This document shows positions 17,841-27,122 of a stretch of 64,000 nucleotides of DNA, piece by piece (positions within the stretch are counted from its first letter, which is position 1; every line of letters starts with the position of its first letter). The stretch covers positions 372,066 through 436,065 of the forward strand of contig NZ_MDGT01000002.1 of NCBI RefSeq assembly GCF_001870515.1, in the 5' to 3' direction. A model generated the notes under the pieces. The model had not been told where the DNA came from. It worked only from the letters and a program-made list of their open reading frames with translations, and did not search any database. Source of the stretch: Idiomarina sp. MD25a. GTDB taxonomy: Bacteria > Pseudomonadota > Gammaproteobacteria > Enterobacterales > Alteromonadaceae. The position numbers were made by a program, and so were the translations under genes.

Positions 17841-18187
17841 TTGATGAGCTCCAATACATTTTCTGGCGGGCGGCCTAATACCGCTTTATCGCCTTTAACC
17901 ACAATAGGGCGCTCAATCAGTTTGGGGTTGTTAACCATCGCTGTCAGCAAAACCTCATGCTCTGATTCATCAGCCAAGTTCAGCTCTTTATAGACCGCTT
18001 CTTTGGTACGCATCAGTTGGCGTGGGCTAAGGTCAAGCTTTTGAAGTAAGCTGCTGAGCTCAGCTTGGCTCGGTGGCGTATCTAAATATTTAATAATGGT
18101 CGGTTCAATCCCCTCGTTTTGCAGTAGCTCTAGGGTTTGGCGCGACTTTGAACAACGAGGATTATGGTATATGGTAACTGCAGTCAT
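17837..18187 (-). CDS. yfgD: ArsC-family reductase (YfgD-like)
   Basis: A 116-residue thioredoxin-fold protein. The active-site loop is NPRCSKSRQTL with the catalytic Cys at residue 12, followed by IKYLDTPPSQAEL and the late RPIVVKGDKAVLGRPPE. These fit glutaredoxin-dependent ArsC. The neighbourhood with hda, bepA and perM is that of E. coli yfgD, and there is no arsB or arsR nearby, so a role in arsenate resistance is not assured. It overlaps wrbA by four bases. Confidence 0.88.
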   Translation of the reverse strand: MTAVTIYHNPRCSKSRQTLELLQNEGIEPTIIKYLDTPPSQAELSSLLQKLDLSPRQLMRTKEAVYKELNLADESEHEVLLTAMVNNPKLIERPIVVKGDKAVLGRPPENVLELIK

Positions 18188-18244
18188 ATCAGTTCACTCT
18201 ATTAGTCTAACGTATAGACTTATAATAACGAATACGGGGCAAAT

Positions 18245-18712
18245 ATGAAATTGTCATTGCTAATTGCAAGTGTTTTAACGTTGAGTTTAGTCGCCTGTTC
18301 CAAGGCACCCGATATTCAGCTAAATGATGGAAGTGAGATTGATTGGCAGGGCGGCCAAGGCAATACGGTTGTTGTAAACTACTTTGCAGAGTGGTGCGCA
18401 CCTTGTTTACGTGAATTGCCTGAGCTCAATGAGTTCCACCACGACGTTGTGAGCAATGACAGTCAACTAACGTTAGTTGGCATCAGCTTTGACCCGATGA
18501 ATAATCAACAGATCAACGCGTTGGCAGAAAAGCATGGCATCGATTTTCCGCTTGCGTTGAGTCAACCGGCTCCTCAGTTGCCGTTTGATAAGCCCAAAAT
18601 GTTACCGGCAACTTACATTGTCGGCCCTGGCGGTAAGGTCACAGGACCACTGCTGGGTGAACAAACTCAAACGACCCTAAAAAAAGCAGTCGCAGAGGCG
18701 CGCTTAGAGTAG
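18245..18712 (+). CDS. TlpA-like thioredoxin lipoprotein
   Basis: A 155-residue protein with a lipoprotein signal peptide ending LVAC (Cys 18) and a thioredoxin domain. The active site FAEWCAPCLREL lies near residues 48-59 and the cis-Pro region is MLPATYIVGPGG. It is probably a membrane-anchored periplasmic disulfide reductase of the TlpA/ResA type. It is transcribed divergently from yfgD and overlaps the convergent bepA end by nine bases. Its substrate is not shown; no cytochrome c maturation genes are near. Confidence 0.88.
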   Translation: MKLSLLIASVLTLSLVACSKAPDIQLNDGSEIDWQGGQGNTVVVNYFAEWCAPCLRELPELNEFHHDVVSNDSQLTLVGISFDPMNNQQINALAEKHGIDFPLALSQPAPQLPFDKPKMLPATYIVGPGGKVTGPLLGEQTQTTLKKAVAEARLE

Positions 18713-20176
18713 CCTTTTTAGGCGTTCCTTCTCTGCCCGAAGTTGATCAATACGCGCGTTGAGGCGTTTTTCCGTTAACTTGTTTTGCGTGTGGTTTTGC
18801 GCTGTTTGTAACTGATCGATCGCTAAATCGAAACGGCCACGCAATGCCAAGGCTTCAGCTCGTGTTTCGTACATGGCCGCGCGATCCGCTGTTCGCTGAT
18901 ATGCGTCTGTCAGTAGATCCATGGCCGTTACCGAATCGGGTTCACTCAGCAGATAGTTGCGGAGCAATTTCACACCGAGTTCCGCTTCGCCCGAACGAAT
19001 AGCCGCGTTGGCATAGTTTAGAGTGATGACTGGATCATCTGGGCTCCGAGTGTACTCCCGTTTGAGCATTTCAAGTGCTTTTTGGTTTTCACCCAGTGCG
19101 AGGTAGATATCGGTTTGCACATCAATATAAAAACGATTTCGCGGGTTGCGTTCAATTAAGGGCGCTAGCCATTGTTGTGCCGTTGCCGGATTACTTGAGT
19201 CAAGAGCTCTTATGGCTAGGGCATAGCCACCTGCTTGCTGATTGATAACGTTTTCGCTCTGGGCCATTTTGACAAACTCACTATTGGGAGTTGTGCGGGT
19301 GTAGCGTGCGTCAATACGAGCCTTTGCCAGTTCAAAATCCAAACTTTGTGGCACGTCGCGGCGGCCCATGGCTTCGGCTCGGGTACGTGTATCCGCAATA
19401 CGTGATTCAGGAACAGGGTGCGTCAACAACATTTCAGGGGGCTTAGATACATAACGGTACTGATCGGCTAAGCGACCAAAAAAGTTAGGCGCACCCATGG
19501 GATCAAAGCCGGCATTAGCCAACGTTGTGATTCCTATACGATCGGCCTCTTGCTCAAACAGGCGAGTGTAGTTTATTTGTGCTTGGCCGGTAGCGCCAAG
19601 CGTGGTGTAAAGACCTGCTGCTCCGGCTTCTGGGTTGGCAAGCCCCAATAAAATCGAGCCCACAACACCTGCAATGGTGAGTGGCATATTTTGCTGTTGC
19701 TCTTCCATGCTTCGCACAATGTGTCGCTGCGTAACGTGCGCAATTTCGTGCCCTAACACGGCGGCCAGTTCAGACTCGTTGCGGGCTTGTTGAATCAGCC
19801 CGGTATGTACACCTACGTACCCCCCCATAAAAGCAAAGGCGTTTATTTCATTGATATTGAGCCAAAAGAATGAAAACGGATACCGCACATTATCCGCGTT
19901 ACGGATAAGACGTTGACCAACATCCTTCAAGTAGCTATTTAATACCGGATCTTGAATGATAGGCGCGGAGGCACGCAGCTGGCGCATGTAATAATCGCCA
20001 ACGACTTTTTCGCGCTCGATACTCATAAACCCAGCACCCGTGGTACCAATTTCTGGGAGGTTCCGTTGTTGTTGCGCGTGCGCTTTAGGTACTTCGAACG
20101 CGGTTGGCAGCGCCATCATAAGCGCAAGGGTAATACCACTTGTCATTGAGCGCTGAAATTTTTTTAGGTACAACAT
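18704..20176 (-). CDS. bepA: BepA, periplasmic metalloprotease/chaperone with TPR domain
   Basis: A 490-residue protein (E. coli 487). A signal peptide covers about residues 1-34. The M48 zinc motif HEIAH is at 143-147, with EQEADRIG providing the third ligand, and a TPR-rich C-terminal half (ALGENQKALEMLKREYT and following repeats). BepA helps outer-membrane protein assembly, especially LptD, and degrades stalled intermediates. The link with perM and the hda region is conserved. It ends in an overlap with the convergent thioredoxin-like gene. Confidence 0.95.
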   Translation of the reverse strand: MLYLKKFQRSMTSGITLALMMALPTAFEVPKAHAQQQRNLPEIGTTGAGFMSIEREKVVGDYYMRQLRASAPIIQDPVLNSYLKDVGQRLIRNADNVRYPFSFFWLNINEINAFAFMGGYVGVHTGLIQQARNESELAAVLGHEIAHVTQRHIVRSMEEQQQNMPLTIAGVVGSILLGLANPEAGAAGLYTTLGATGQAQINYTRLFEQEADRIGITTLANAGFDPMGAPNFFGRLADQYRYVSKPPEMLLTHPVPESRIADTRTRAEAMGRRDVPQSLDFELAKARIDARYTRTTPNSEFVKMAQSENVINQQAGGYALAIRALDSSNPATAQQWLAPLIERNPRNRFYIDVQTDIYLALGENQKALEMLKREYTRSPDDPVITLNYANAAIRSGEAELGVKLLRNYLLSEPDSVTAMDLLTDAYQRTADRAAMYETRAEALALRGRFDLAIDQLQTAQNHTQNKLTEKRLNARIDQLRAEKERLKRLL

Positions 20177-20312
20177 TCACATTAACCGCTGTTATGACGC
20201 AATATGCTACGTAGAGTTATTAATTTACAATAAGTTCCTTTTCTACTCTATGGTGTTACCGTAAGATTGCAAGCATCGTGAATCATTAATCACACCGAAC
20301 AGGAAGCTCGGC

Positions 20313-21389
20313 ATGTTCCAATATATTCAGCAGTGGTATCGGAATAAGTTTTCAGATCCGAATGCGGTAACATTATTTTTGTTACTGGTCGTTTCGGTTT
20401 TACTGATTGTATTTTTCGGTGGGATTTTAGCGCCGATATTGGCAGCGATTGCCTTGGCGTATCTACTTGATTGGCCCGTTAATCGCCTAATCGACGCCGG
20501 TGTCGGGCGATTACCAGCGACCATCATCGTGATGAGCTTTACGGTCTGTATCGCAACCTTGTGCTTACTCACCTTAGTACCTGTGGTATGGCAACAAAGC
20601 ACCACTCTGATACGTGAGATGCCAGATATGCTCGCCAATCTTCAGGTCTGGCTACATAAGTTGCCAGAGCTTTTCCCTTCTGTCATCGATGAGGCGCAAA
20701 TTACTGAATTGATGCAAACCGTCAAGCGGCGCGTTGTCGGGCTCGGTGAGCAGCTATTAACGAGCTCATTAACTTCACTCGTCAATGTAATGGCGATGTT
20801 AGTGTACTTAATCGTTGTGCCGTTGCTGGTGTTCTTTATGTTGAAAGACAGAGACGTTCTGTTAGCTCATGTCAGCCGTGTTTTACCGACTAACCGCCGT
20901 TTGATCACGCAAGTAGGCCAAGAAATGAACTTGCAGATCATGAACTACATTCGAGGCAAGGCGATTGAAGTGATCGTGGTCGCCGTGACTTCTTTTGCCG
21001 TATTTTTTGCGTTCGATTTGCGGTACACCACATTGCTTTCGATTCTGGTTGGGTTGTCAGTACTGATTCCATATATCGGTGCCGTTGTGGTGACTATTCC
21101 AGTCGCTTTGGTTGCGTTATTCCAGTTTGGTGCTACGGGCCCATTCGTGTATGTGATGATAGGTTATCTTATTATTCAAGCGCTTGACGGAAATGTACTG
21201 GTGCCACTGCTGTTCTCTGAAGCAGTCAGCCTAAACCCGGTGTATATAATTGCAGCGGTACTCGTTTTCGGCGGTATTTGGGGATTTTGGGGTGTGTTCT
21301 TTGCGATACCGTTAGCTAGCTTGGTGAAAGCGGTGATCACTGCGTGGTCGAGCCGCGACGCCTTACTACAGCAAGATGAGGTTCAGTAG
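20313..21389 (+). CDS. perM: PerM, AI-2E family membrane protein
   Basis: A 358-residue protein with about seven transmembrane segments, starting with LFLLLVVSVLLIVFFGGIL. The family hallmarks LLDWPVNRLID, VPLLVFFMLKDRD, the LVGLSVLIPYIGAVVV segment and the C-terminal GGIWGFWGVFFAIPLASL are all present. It resembles E. coli PerM (YfgO), a putative permease. It is divergent from bepA across 136 bases and ends at a 10-bp hairpin. Confidence 0.9.
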   Translation: MFQYIQQWYRNKFSDPNAVTLFLLLVVSVLLIVFFGGILAPILAAIALAYLLDWPVNRLIDAGVGRLPATIIVMSFTVCIATLCLLTLVPVVWQQSTTLIREMPDMLANLQVWLHKLPELFPSVIDEAQITELMQTVKRRVVGLGEQLLTSSLTSLVNVMAMLVYLIVVPLLVFFMLKDRDVLLAHVSRVLPTNRRLITQVGQEMNLQIMNYIRGKAIEVIVVAVTSFAVFFAFDLRYTTLLSILVGLSVLIPYIGAVVVTIPVALVALFQFGATGPFVYVMIGYLIIQALDGNVLVPLLFSEAVSLNPVYIIAAVLVFGGIWGFWGVFFAIPLASLVKAVITAWSSRDALLQQDEVQ

Positions 21390-21392
21390 AAT

Positions 21393-21425
21393 TGCAGGCA
21401 AGACGTTGGTTGCGCCTTGCCTGCA
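21393..21425. terminator. Hairpin between convergent perM and bcp
   Basis: TGCAGGCAAG (21393-21402) pairs perfectly with CTTGCCTGCA (21416-21425) around a 13-base loop. It serves the ends of both genes. No T run follows, so termination efficiency is uncertain. Confidence 0.5.
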
Positions 21426-21431
21426 TCGAAT

Positions 21432-21902
21432 TTAACTTTGTTCTAAGTGGTCAAGTACCACTTGGTGGTGTTCTTTAGTCTTGAATTTATCAAATACGTG
21501 ACTGACGGTACCATCTTGCTCAACTAAAAAGCTAATGCGGTGGATGCCATCATACTCTTTACCCATAAATTTTTTCGGTCCCCAGACGCCGAATTGATCA
21601 GCAACGGCGTGATCCTCGTCGCTAAGTAAGGTGAAATTGAGCTCATCACGCTCAGTAAATTTGGCCAAACGTTTCGGTGCATCTGGGCTGATTCCGATTG
21701 ATACGACGTTGTGTTTGAGTAGGCTCTCTTTCTCATCACGCAGGTTTTGCGCTTGTACAGTGCAGCCAGGTGTCATTGCCTTCGGATAGAAATACACCAA
21801 CACGCGATGATCTTTCAGTAATTCGTGCAGAGATACTTTTTCTTCATTTTTATCTAAAAGTTCAAAGTTAGGTGCTTTATCACCTGCTTGTAATCGTTCC
21901 AT
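21432..21902 (-). CDS. bcp: Thioredoxin-dependent peroxiredoxin (Bcp/PrxQ)
   Basis: A 156-residue peroxiredoxin. GDKAPNFELLD opens the fold and the peroxidatic Cys is residue 47 in PKAMTPGCTVQAQN. E. coli Bcp has a second Cys five residues later (CTVQAC); here that position is Gln and the protein has no other Cys, so it is a one-Cys form needing an external thiol for resolution. The frame is open from a TTG at 21908, but the ATG at 21902 has taggag seven bases upstream. It is divergent from dapA. Confidence 0.93.
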   Translation of the reverse strand: MERLQAGDKAPNFELLDKNEEKVSLHELLKDHRVLVYFYPKAMTPGCTVQAQNLRDEKESLLKHNVVSIGISPDAPKRLAKFTERDELNFTLLSDEDHAVADQFGVWGPKKFMGKEYDGIHRISFLVEQDGTVSHVFDKFKTKEHHQVVLDHLEQS

Positions 21903-22061
21903 TTTCAACTCCTACGAATGAATATCCAGTGTATATATGATAGCGAAGCTCAGTTTGGATTAAAATGAAGGGAACAAATTGCGCGCTATGTGTTCCTAGT
22001 CTTGTGTTTATTTGGGGCTACCAGTAACATTAGGCCCCATGATTAGGAATTTGGAGCCTAT

Positions 22062-22940
22062 ATGTTAACAGGTAGTATTGTTGCCTTGGTGACGCCGCTA
22101 ACTAAACATGGAAATATCGACTATAACGAACTCGAAGAACTCGTCAATTTCCATGTAGAGTCAGGTACAGATGCGATAGTGGCGGTTGGGACGACGGGGG
22201 AGTCAACGACACTTAGCCATGAAGAACATATTGATGTGGTTGCAGCAATGGTTGAGCTTGCCGATGGCCGCATTAAAGTGATTGGTGGAAATGGTTCGAA
22301 TTCGACCTCGGAAGCCGTTCAACTCACAGAAAAAATGACTCATTTTGGCGTTGATGGGTTTCTCAACGTTACACCTTACTATAACAAACCCTCTGTAGAA
22401 GGCCTGGTTGCGCATTATTCAGCGTGCGCTGAGGCATCCGATAAACCACAGATCTTATATAATGTCCCAGGCCGAACGGCGCTAGATATGCCTCCAGAAG
22501 TGGTTGAAAGATTAGCTGAAATTGATAATGTCATTGGCATTAAAGAAGCAACGGGCGATGTATCGCGTGTTGAAGAACTGAAGCGTCGGTGTGGCAATCA
22601 GTTTATCTTGTTAAGTGGGGATGATCCGACCGCATGTGAGTTTATGTTACGCGGAGGTCACGGTGTCATTAGCGTAACCGCCAACGTCGTTCCTACTCAG
22701 ATAAAAGCCTTAGTTGATGCCGCAACGCGCGGAGAGCGCGAAAAAGCGGAGCAGATTGATGCCCAACTGCGTGACTTAAATAATGCGTTGTTTATTGAGT
22801 CAAACCCAATTCCAGTTAAGTGGGCCTTGGCTTTGATGGGAAAATGCAGCGCTAATTATCGCTTGCCATTGACCCCACCCAATGAAGATAGCCAGCTTGT
22901 TATAGAGCGCGCACTTAATCAATTACACCTACTTAAGTAG
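22062..22940 (+). CDS. dapA: 4-hydroxy-tetrahydrodipicolinate synthase
   Basis: A 292-residue DapA that condenses pyruvate with aspartate semialdehyde in lysine/DAP synthesis. VGTTGEST lies near residues 43-50, Tyr 133 in LYNVPGRT and the Schiff-base Lys 161 in GIKEATGD. The start follows ttggagcc. bamC follows after 11 bases and purC after it, an order shared with E. coli (dapA-bamC-purC). No lysine riboswitch is seen before this gene, unlike lysC in the same window. Confidence 0.97.
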   Translation: MLTGSIVALVTPLTKHGNIDYNELEELVNFHVESGTDAIVAVGTTGESTTLSHEEHIDVVAAMVELADGRIKVIGGNGSNSTSEAVQLTEKMTHFGVDGFLNVTPYYNKPSVEGLVAHYSACAEASDKPQILYNVPGRTALDMPPEVVERLAEIDNVIGIKEATGDVSRVEELKRRCGNQFILLSGDDPTACEFMLRGGHGVISVTANVVPTQIKALVDAATRGEREKAEQIDAQLRDLNNALFIESNPIPVKWALALMGKCSANYRLPLTPPNEDSQLVIERALNQLHLLK

Positions 22941-22951
22941 CAGGAGTGGAA

Positions 22952-24049
22952 ATGAATTTTCGCCGTACAGCCATCGTGATTTCGTTGGCGACGATTACCC
23001 TCGCATCGTGTAGCTCGATCGAAAAGGAGCAGCCGAATGGCGACTTTGAATATGTAGAGCTTAACCAACGTCAAGAGTTGACGGTGCCATCTAATTTAGA
23101 GACTCCCGATTACAGCAATACGTATAAAATTCCACCTGCTGACGTGGCAGGTCCAGTCGGCAAGGATGTTCGTGTGGTATCGCCACGACAGGTTCATCCA
23201 GTGGCTTTAGGTAGCCGTGTGTTAGAGAATGAAGACGAGCCTCGTGTCTATTTCGACCTCGTTGAAGGCATGCCTGATACCGTCGCGAATACGGTGTGGA
23301 AAGCGGCAGAGCAAGTATTGCAGCGCAAAGGGTTAAACTACACGCAAACCGGTGAGAATCAATGGACGACAGAGCCGCTCACGATTCAAGACGAATATGA
23401 AGTTGAGGGTGACGATAGCGCTTGGTTTTTTGGGGATGATGAAACAACGGTATCGTTGCAACAAAGTTTCCGTTATGTGCTGACACAAGCACCTGAGAGT
23501 CACGGAAGAACAACGGTGTTAGAAGTTGCACTGGATGATGTGTCGCAAACGGTGAATGGCGAGAGCGTCGATATGTCGCAGCTGACGCAACATAACTTAG
23601 CGGTTGATTTAGTGAACAAGGTTGTATCTCAAGTCAACCGTGTGCACCAACAGTCAATTCAGCAGATTCGAGAAGCGGGTGTGCCTATTTCGGTAGGAAG
23701 TAATGCGAAGCAGCAGCCTGCTTATATTGTTGAGCTAGACTTTGACGATGCATGGGTGTTAACAGGTCAAGCGTTGGAGCAAATTGGCTTAGCGATTGAT
23801 GACTTGAACCGTGAAGCGGGCACGTATTTCGTTGAATATTCAGAACCTGATTCAGGCTTCTTATTTATGGGAGGCGATGATTATGATTCGCTAAATATCC
23901 CAGAGGGTGAATATGAAGTTCGATTAGTCGAGTTTGGTGATGATACCGCAATCACCGTTTGGTCAAACGATGAAGTAGTCGATCAAGCGTGGCTCGAATC
24001 GGTCAAGCCAGCTTTTGAGCAAGCATTAAAAGTAGCAAGTCAACAGTAA
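22952..24049 (+). CDS. bamC: BamC, outer-membrane assembly lipoprotein
   Basis: A 365-residue lipoprotein. Its signal peptide ends LASC and the mature N-terminal region is unstructured and acidic as in BamC, with [16 protein letters not shown] resembling the BamD-binding stretch. Two helix-grip domains follow (about residues 95-210 and 245-360). The ATG at 22952 has aggag six bases upstream; an in-frame GTG at 22946 is inside that site and rejected. It works with BamABDE in outer-membrane protein insertion. Confidence 0.92.
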   Translation: MNFRRTAIVISLATITLASCSSIEKEQPNGDFEYVELNQRQELTVPSNLETPDYSNTYKIPPADVAGPVGKDVRVVSPRQVHPVALGSRVLENEDEPRVYFDLVEGMPDTVANTVWKAAEQVLQRKGLNYTQTGENQWTTEPLTIQDEYEVEGDDSAWFFGDDETTVSLQQSFRYVLTQAPESHGRTTVLEVALDDVSQTVNGESVDMSQLTQHNLAVDLVNKVVSQVNRVHQQSIQQIREAGVPISVGSNAKQQPAYIVELDFDDAWVLTGQALEQIGLAIDDLNREAGTYFVEYSEPDSGFLFMGGDDYDSLNIPEGEYEVRLVEFGDDTAITVWSNDEVVDQAWLESVKPAFEQALKVASQQ

Positions 24050-24063
24050 AGGCGACACAACCT

Positions 24064-24777
24064 ATGGAAAAACGTAACGAGCTGTATCGTGGTAAGGCAA
24101 AAACCGTTTACACAACGGATGACCCATCACGGTTAGTGTTGGAGTTCCGCAATGACACGTCCGCATTTGACGGGGAAAAAGTGGAGCAACTTGAAGATAA
24201 AGGAATGGTTAATAACCGTTTTAACCATTTCATCATGACGCAATTGGAAAACGCGGGTATTCCAACACAGCTGGACGAATTACTAAGCGATACGGAGTCT
24301 TTGGTTAAGAAACTCGACATGATTCCGGTCGAGTGTGTTGTTCGTAATGTCGCCGCGGGCTCGTTGGTTCGTCGCTTAGGTGTGGAAGAGGGCAAAAGCT
24401 TAAATCCACCAACCTTTGAGTTCTTTTTGAAAAACGACGCTTTGCATGATCCGATGGTCAACGAATACCATATCGAAGCTTTTGGCTGGGCCACCAAGGC
24501 ACAAATCGAGCAAATGAAAGAGCTGACATTTAAGGTCAACTCGGTACTGAAGTCACTTTTTGAGCAAGCGGGGCTTTTGTTAGTTGACTATAAACTTGAG
24601 TTCGGAGTGTTCGATGGTCAACTGGTGTTAGGTGACGAATTTACGCCAGACGGTTGTCGATTATGGGATGCTGAAACCCGCGAGAAACTGGATAAAGACC
24701 GTTTCCGTCAAGGACTCGGCGGTGTCGTTGAGGCTTATAAAGAAGTAGGCCAGCGTTTGGGTGTCCAGTTTTCGTAA
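24064..24777 (+). CDS. purC: Phosphoribosylaminoimidazole-succinocarboxamide synthase
   Basis: A 237-residue SAICAR synthetase of purine synthesis. The opening [14 protein letters not shown], the [12 protein letters not shown] nucleotide segment, [13 protein letters not shown] and the LVDYKLEFG and [14 protein letters not shown] motifs are all present. It lies 14 bases after bamC. An intrinsic terminator begins 33 bases after the stop, inside the opposite-strand DUF2897 gene. Confidence 0.96.
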   Translation: MEKRNELYRGKAKTVYTTDDPSRLVLEFRNDTSAFDGEKVEQLEDKGMVNNRFNHFIMTQLENAGIPTQLDELLSDTESLVKKLDMIPVECVVRNVAAGSLVRRLGVEEGKSLNPPTFEFFLKNDALHDPMVNEYHIEAFGWATKAQIEQMKELTFKVNSVLKSLFEQAGLLLVDYKLEFGVFDGQLVLGDEFTPDGCRLWDAETREKLDKDRFRQGLGGVVEAYKEVGQRLGVQFS

Positions 24778-24797
24778 ACTAGACCGCTGACCTCGAT

Positions 24798-24950
24798 TTA
24801 CTGTTTAGATGAGTCGTCCTTAGCGTTTTCTTTGGGCGACTCTTTTTTGGCTGGCCACTTAAATTTACTACTGTACTTGAGTACCATCAGGTTACTCAGT
24901 ACAACACCAACAACTAATAAGATAATTAACCATACCCAATGGTCTTGCAT
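24798..24950 (-). CDS. DUF2897 small membrane protein (50 residues)
   Basis: A short gene below usual ORF cut-offs. It starts MQDHWVWLIILLVVGVV, has one transmembrane helix at about residues 5-25, then LKYSSKFKWP and a charged tail rich in Lys, Asp and Ser (ESPKENAKDDSSKQ). A strong gggagg ribosome binding site lies just before the ATG, inside the end of the M15 gene. The helix plus KYS pattern fits DUF2897 of Alteromonadales, which lies in the same dapE region. Its 3' end carries the purC terminator on the other strand. Confidence 0.75.
   Translation of the reverse strand: MQDHWVWLIILLVVGVVLSNLMVLKYSSKFKWPAKKESPKENAKDDSSKQ
24811..24848 (+). terminator. Intrinsic terminator of the dapA-bamC-purC run
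   Basis: GAGTCGTCC (24811-24819) pairs with GGGCGACTC (24834-24842), one G-T pair included, and six Ts follow. It is embedded antisense within the coding sequence of the 50-residue DUF2897 gene. Confidence 0.75.
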
Positions 24951-24952
24951 AA

Positions 24953-25642
24953 TTAGCCTCCCTGACTGCTTTCACAGATGGTATCAAAATAACGTTGCTT
25001 AATGCTATCTAGGTGCTCTAGGATGATTGCTTTTCCCTCAATATCAGCGTGTTCTATGGCTTCTGCCAGTTCACCTACGGTAAGCGCATCCTGTAATTGT
25101 TGAGCCAATGGTTGATAGCTAAGATGCCATGGTTCGCGCGCAACGCCCCCTTGATAAACTCTGTATGGGAAGAAAAAACCATAGTCATGGGCGTGTGCTT
25201 TCAACCAACACCATAGTTGATAACACGGTGCATTGATATCCTCGTATTCTGCGGGGATTAACTGCAACTGATTATCTTCTGTAAAACCCGAGGGATCCCA
25301 TATATCCATATCAGTTCCCCAGTGGTGTCGACTCGCCCCCGGTAAGGCAGACCAATGCAAAATCGCATGAAGCTTTTCTTCGTCATTCAGTGTGTCAGTA
25401 TTTAAGGGCTGACCATCGGTATCATTGATGATACGTTCACCGCGCCATTTTCGATTCCAAATCATGCGTTGACGGTCAAAGCTACGGAAGGCCGATGCGA
25501 TCGCTAGGCTAATGCCGTCGCGCTTAGCAGCAGCCTGCATATCCAAAAAAGCGCGTGCGGCTAATGGATGTAGCAAATGACCCTCTGGCATTCTCAGCAA
25601 ATGGTCTTCTGTCAAACCAAGACGCTGTATCGCAGTCATCAT
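24953..25642 (-). CDS. M15-family D-Ala-D-Ala carboxypeptidase-like protein
   Basis: A 229-residue VanY/M15B-type peptidase. The zinc motif is in [13 protein letters not shown] (HxxGxxxD type) and the later ligand is in [27 protein letters not shown] is the substrate-side segment. It has no signal peptide, so it may act on cytoplasmic muropeptides or be exported in another way. The start overlaps dapE by four bases (ATGA), linking it to the yffB-dapE operon. Confidence 0.88.
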   Translation of the reverse strand: MMTAIQRLGLTEDHLLRMPEGHLLHPLAARAFLDMQAAAKRDGISLAIASAFRSFDRQRMIWNRKWRGERIINDTDGQPLNTDTLNDEEKLHAILHWSALPGASRHHWGTDMDIWDPSGFTEDNQLQLIPAEYEDINAPCYQLWCWLKAHAHDYGFFFPYRVYQGGVAREPWHLSYQPLAQQLQDALTVGELAEAIEHADIEGKAIILEHLDSIKQRYFDTICESSQGG

Positions 25643-26778
25643 AAGGCGCTTTCCATTCCTTTTAAAATCGCTTGATACACATCAGTTAATTGATCCAAGT
25701 CGCTGATCTTAACGCACTCATCGACTTTATGAATGGTGGCATTAACGGGACCGAGTTCAACCAGTTGTGCACCTGTTGGAGCAATAAAGCGCCCATCGGA
25801 GGTACCACCCGCTGTCGACAGCTGAGTTGAATATCCACAGGTTTCAGTGATTGCGCGCTGTACGGTATCAATTAATGAACCTTCTTCGGTTAAAAATGCG
25901 GGACCGTTCAGCTTCCAGTTGAGTCGATAGTTGAGGTGGTGCACCTCGAGTATCGCTTCCACTCGTTGCTTTAATTGTTCAGCGGTCGACTCAGTCGAAA
26001 AACGAAAGTTAAACTCAACATCTAACCGACCCGGGATAACATTGCCTGCGCCGGTGCCCGCATTAATATTAGAAACCTGAAAGGTGGTAGGGGGAAAATA
26101 GTCGTTGCCATCATCCCAGTGTGTTTGCACCAATTCAGCCAGCGCGCTGGCGGCTTTATGAACGGGGTTTTCAGCCAGGTGGGGGTAAGCCACGTGACCT
26201 TGCACGCCGATGACGCTGAGTGAGCCTGAGAGGCTACCTCGGCGGCCGTTTTTAACGACGTCACCCAGTTTTTCAGTGCTTGAAGGCTCACCGACGATAC
26301 ACCATTTGATTTTTTCGTTACGTGCCTCTAGCGTTTCCATGACACGTTTCGTGCCATTAATAAATGGGCCTTCCTCATCACTGGTAATTAAAAATGCAAG
26401 ATCAAACGGTGGCTCATCAACCGCTTGCAGGTAACGTTCAACAGCAACAATCATTGCTGCTAGACTGCCTTTCATATCCGCAGCGCCGCGACCATATAGG
26501 TAACCCTGATGTTCAGTTGGTTCAAATGGTGGAAACAACCAGTCGTTAGGATCGCCCGGTGGCACAACGTCGGTGTGACCAGCGAAGCATAGCACGGGTT
26601 TGCCTTGACCGTATCGAGCCCATAAGTTGGTGGTGTCATCAAATACCATAGTTTCGAGTTCGAACCCGAGTGCCTTTAGCCGATCACCTAACAGTACTTG
26701 GCACCCCTCATCGGCAGGCGTAATCGATGGACGTTCCAATAACGACTTGGCCAGTTGTAACGTTTCGCTGCTAGACAT
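25639..26778 (-). CDS. dapE: Succinyl-diaminopimelate desuccinylase
   Basis: A 379-residue M20 metallopeptidase (E. coli 375) of lysine/DAP synthesis. Zinc ligands lie in [19 protein letters not shown] and the [11 protein letters not shown] catalytic Glu segment, with the dimerisation domain between [17 protein letters not shown] and the late GGTSDGRF. The frame is open to 26799; [19 protein letters not shown] at 26778 fits the family and gives a one-base TGATG overlap with yffB. Confidence 0.96.
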   Translation of the reverse strand: MSSSETLQLAKSLLERPSITPADEGCQVLLGDRLKALGFELETMVFDDTTNLWARYGQGKPVLCFAGHTDVVPPGDPNDWLFPPFEPTEHQGYLYGRGAADMKGSLAAMIVAVERYLQAVDEPPFDLAFLITSDEEGPFINGTKRVMETLEARNEKIKWCIVGEPSSTEKLGDVVKNGRRGSLSGSLSVIGVQGHVAYPHLAENPVHKAASALAELVQTHWDDGNDYFPPTTFQVSNINAGTGAGNVIPGRLDVEFNFRFSTESTAEQLKQRVEAILEVHHLNYRLNWKLNGPAFLTEEGSLIDTVQRAITETCGYSTQLSTAGGTSDGRFIAPTGAQLVELGPVNATIHKVDECVKISDLDQLTDVYQAILKGMESAL

Positions 26779-27122
26779 CAGGCTAACCATGCCTCCCACT
26801 GTTGCGCATTGAACCCAACTCGCATCTCGTCACCCGCTTCAACGAGTGGGCGCTTAAATAGGGTAGGTTGCTCGGCGATAAGTTGACTGACTTCATTGCG
26901 GTTGCTGAGATCGCGTTGCGACTCATCGAGTTGGCGCCAACTTGTGCTACGTTTATTAACCAGTTGTTCAGCAGGGATTTTAGCTAACCAGCTTTCCACC
27001 TCTTCGGCGCTCAGTGGGATTTCACGAACATCACGAAACTGGTATCCAATTTGATTTTGTTCAAGCCACTTTAATGCTTTTTTAACCGTGTCACAGTTTT
27101 TAATCCCATGCACTTTGATCAT
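26778..27122 (-). CDS. yffB: YffB-like Spx/ArsC family protein
   Basis: A 114-residue ArsC/Spx-fold protein. The N-terminal [16 protein letters not shown] has a single Cys (residue 10), and [15 protein letters not shown] and [10 protein letters not shown] fit the YffB group, which precedes dapE in many Gammaproteobacteria. The second Cys of Spx CxxC is absent. The biochemical role is unsettled in the family. It overlaps dapE by one base and the EIIA-like gene by four. Confidence 0.9.
   Translation of the reverse strand: MIKVHGIKNCDTVKKALKWLEQNQIGYQFRDVREIPLSAEEVESWLAKIPAEQLVNKRSTSWRQLDESQRDLSNRNEVSQLIAEQPTLFKRPLVEAGDEMRVGFNAQQWEAWLA

Noticed and set aside
25814-25825. GCTGTCGACAGC palindrome in dapE as a further GntR operator
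   Set aside because: It shares only the central GTCGAC with the 57 kb sites, lacks the TTGT/ACAA arms and lies deep inside a coding region.
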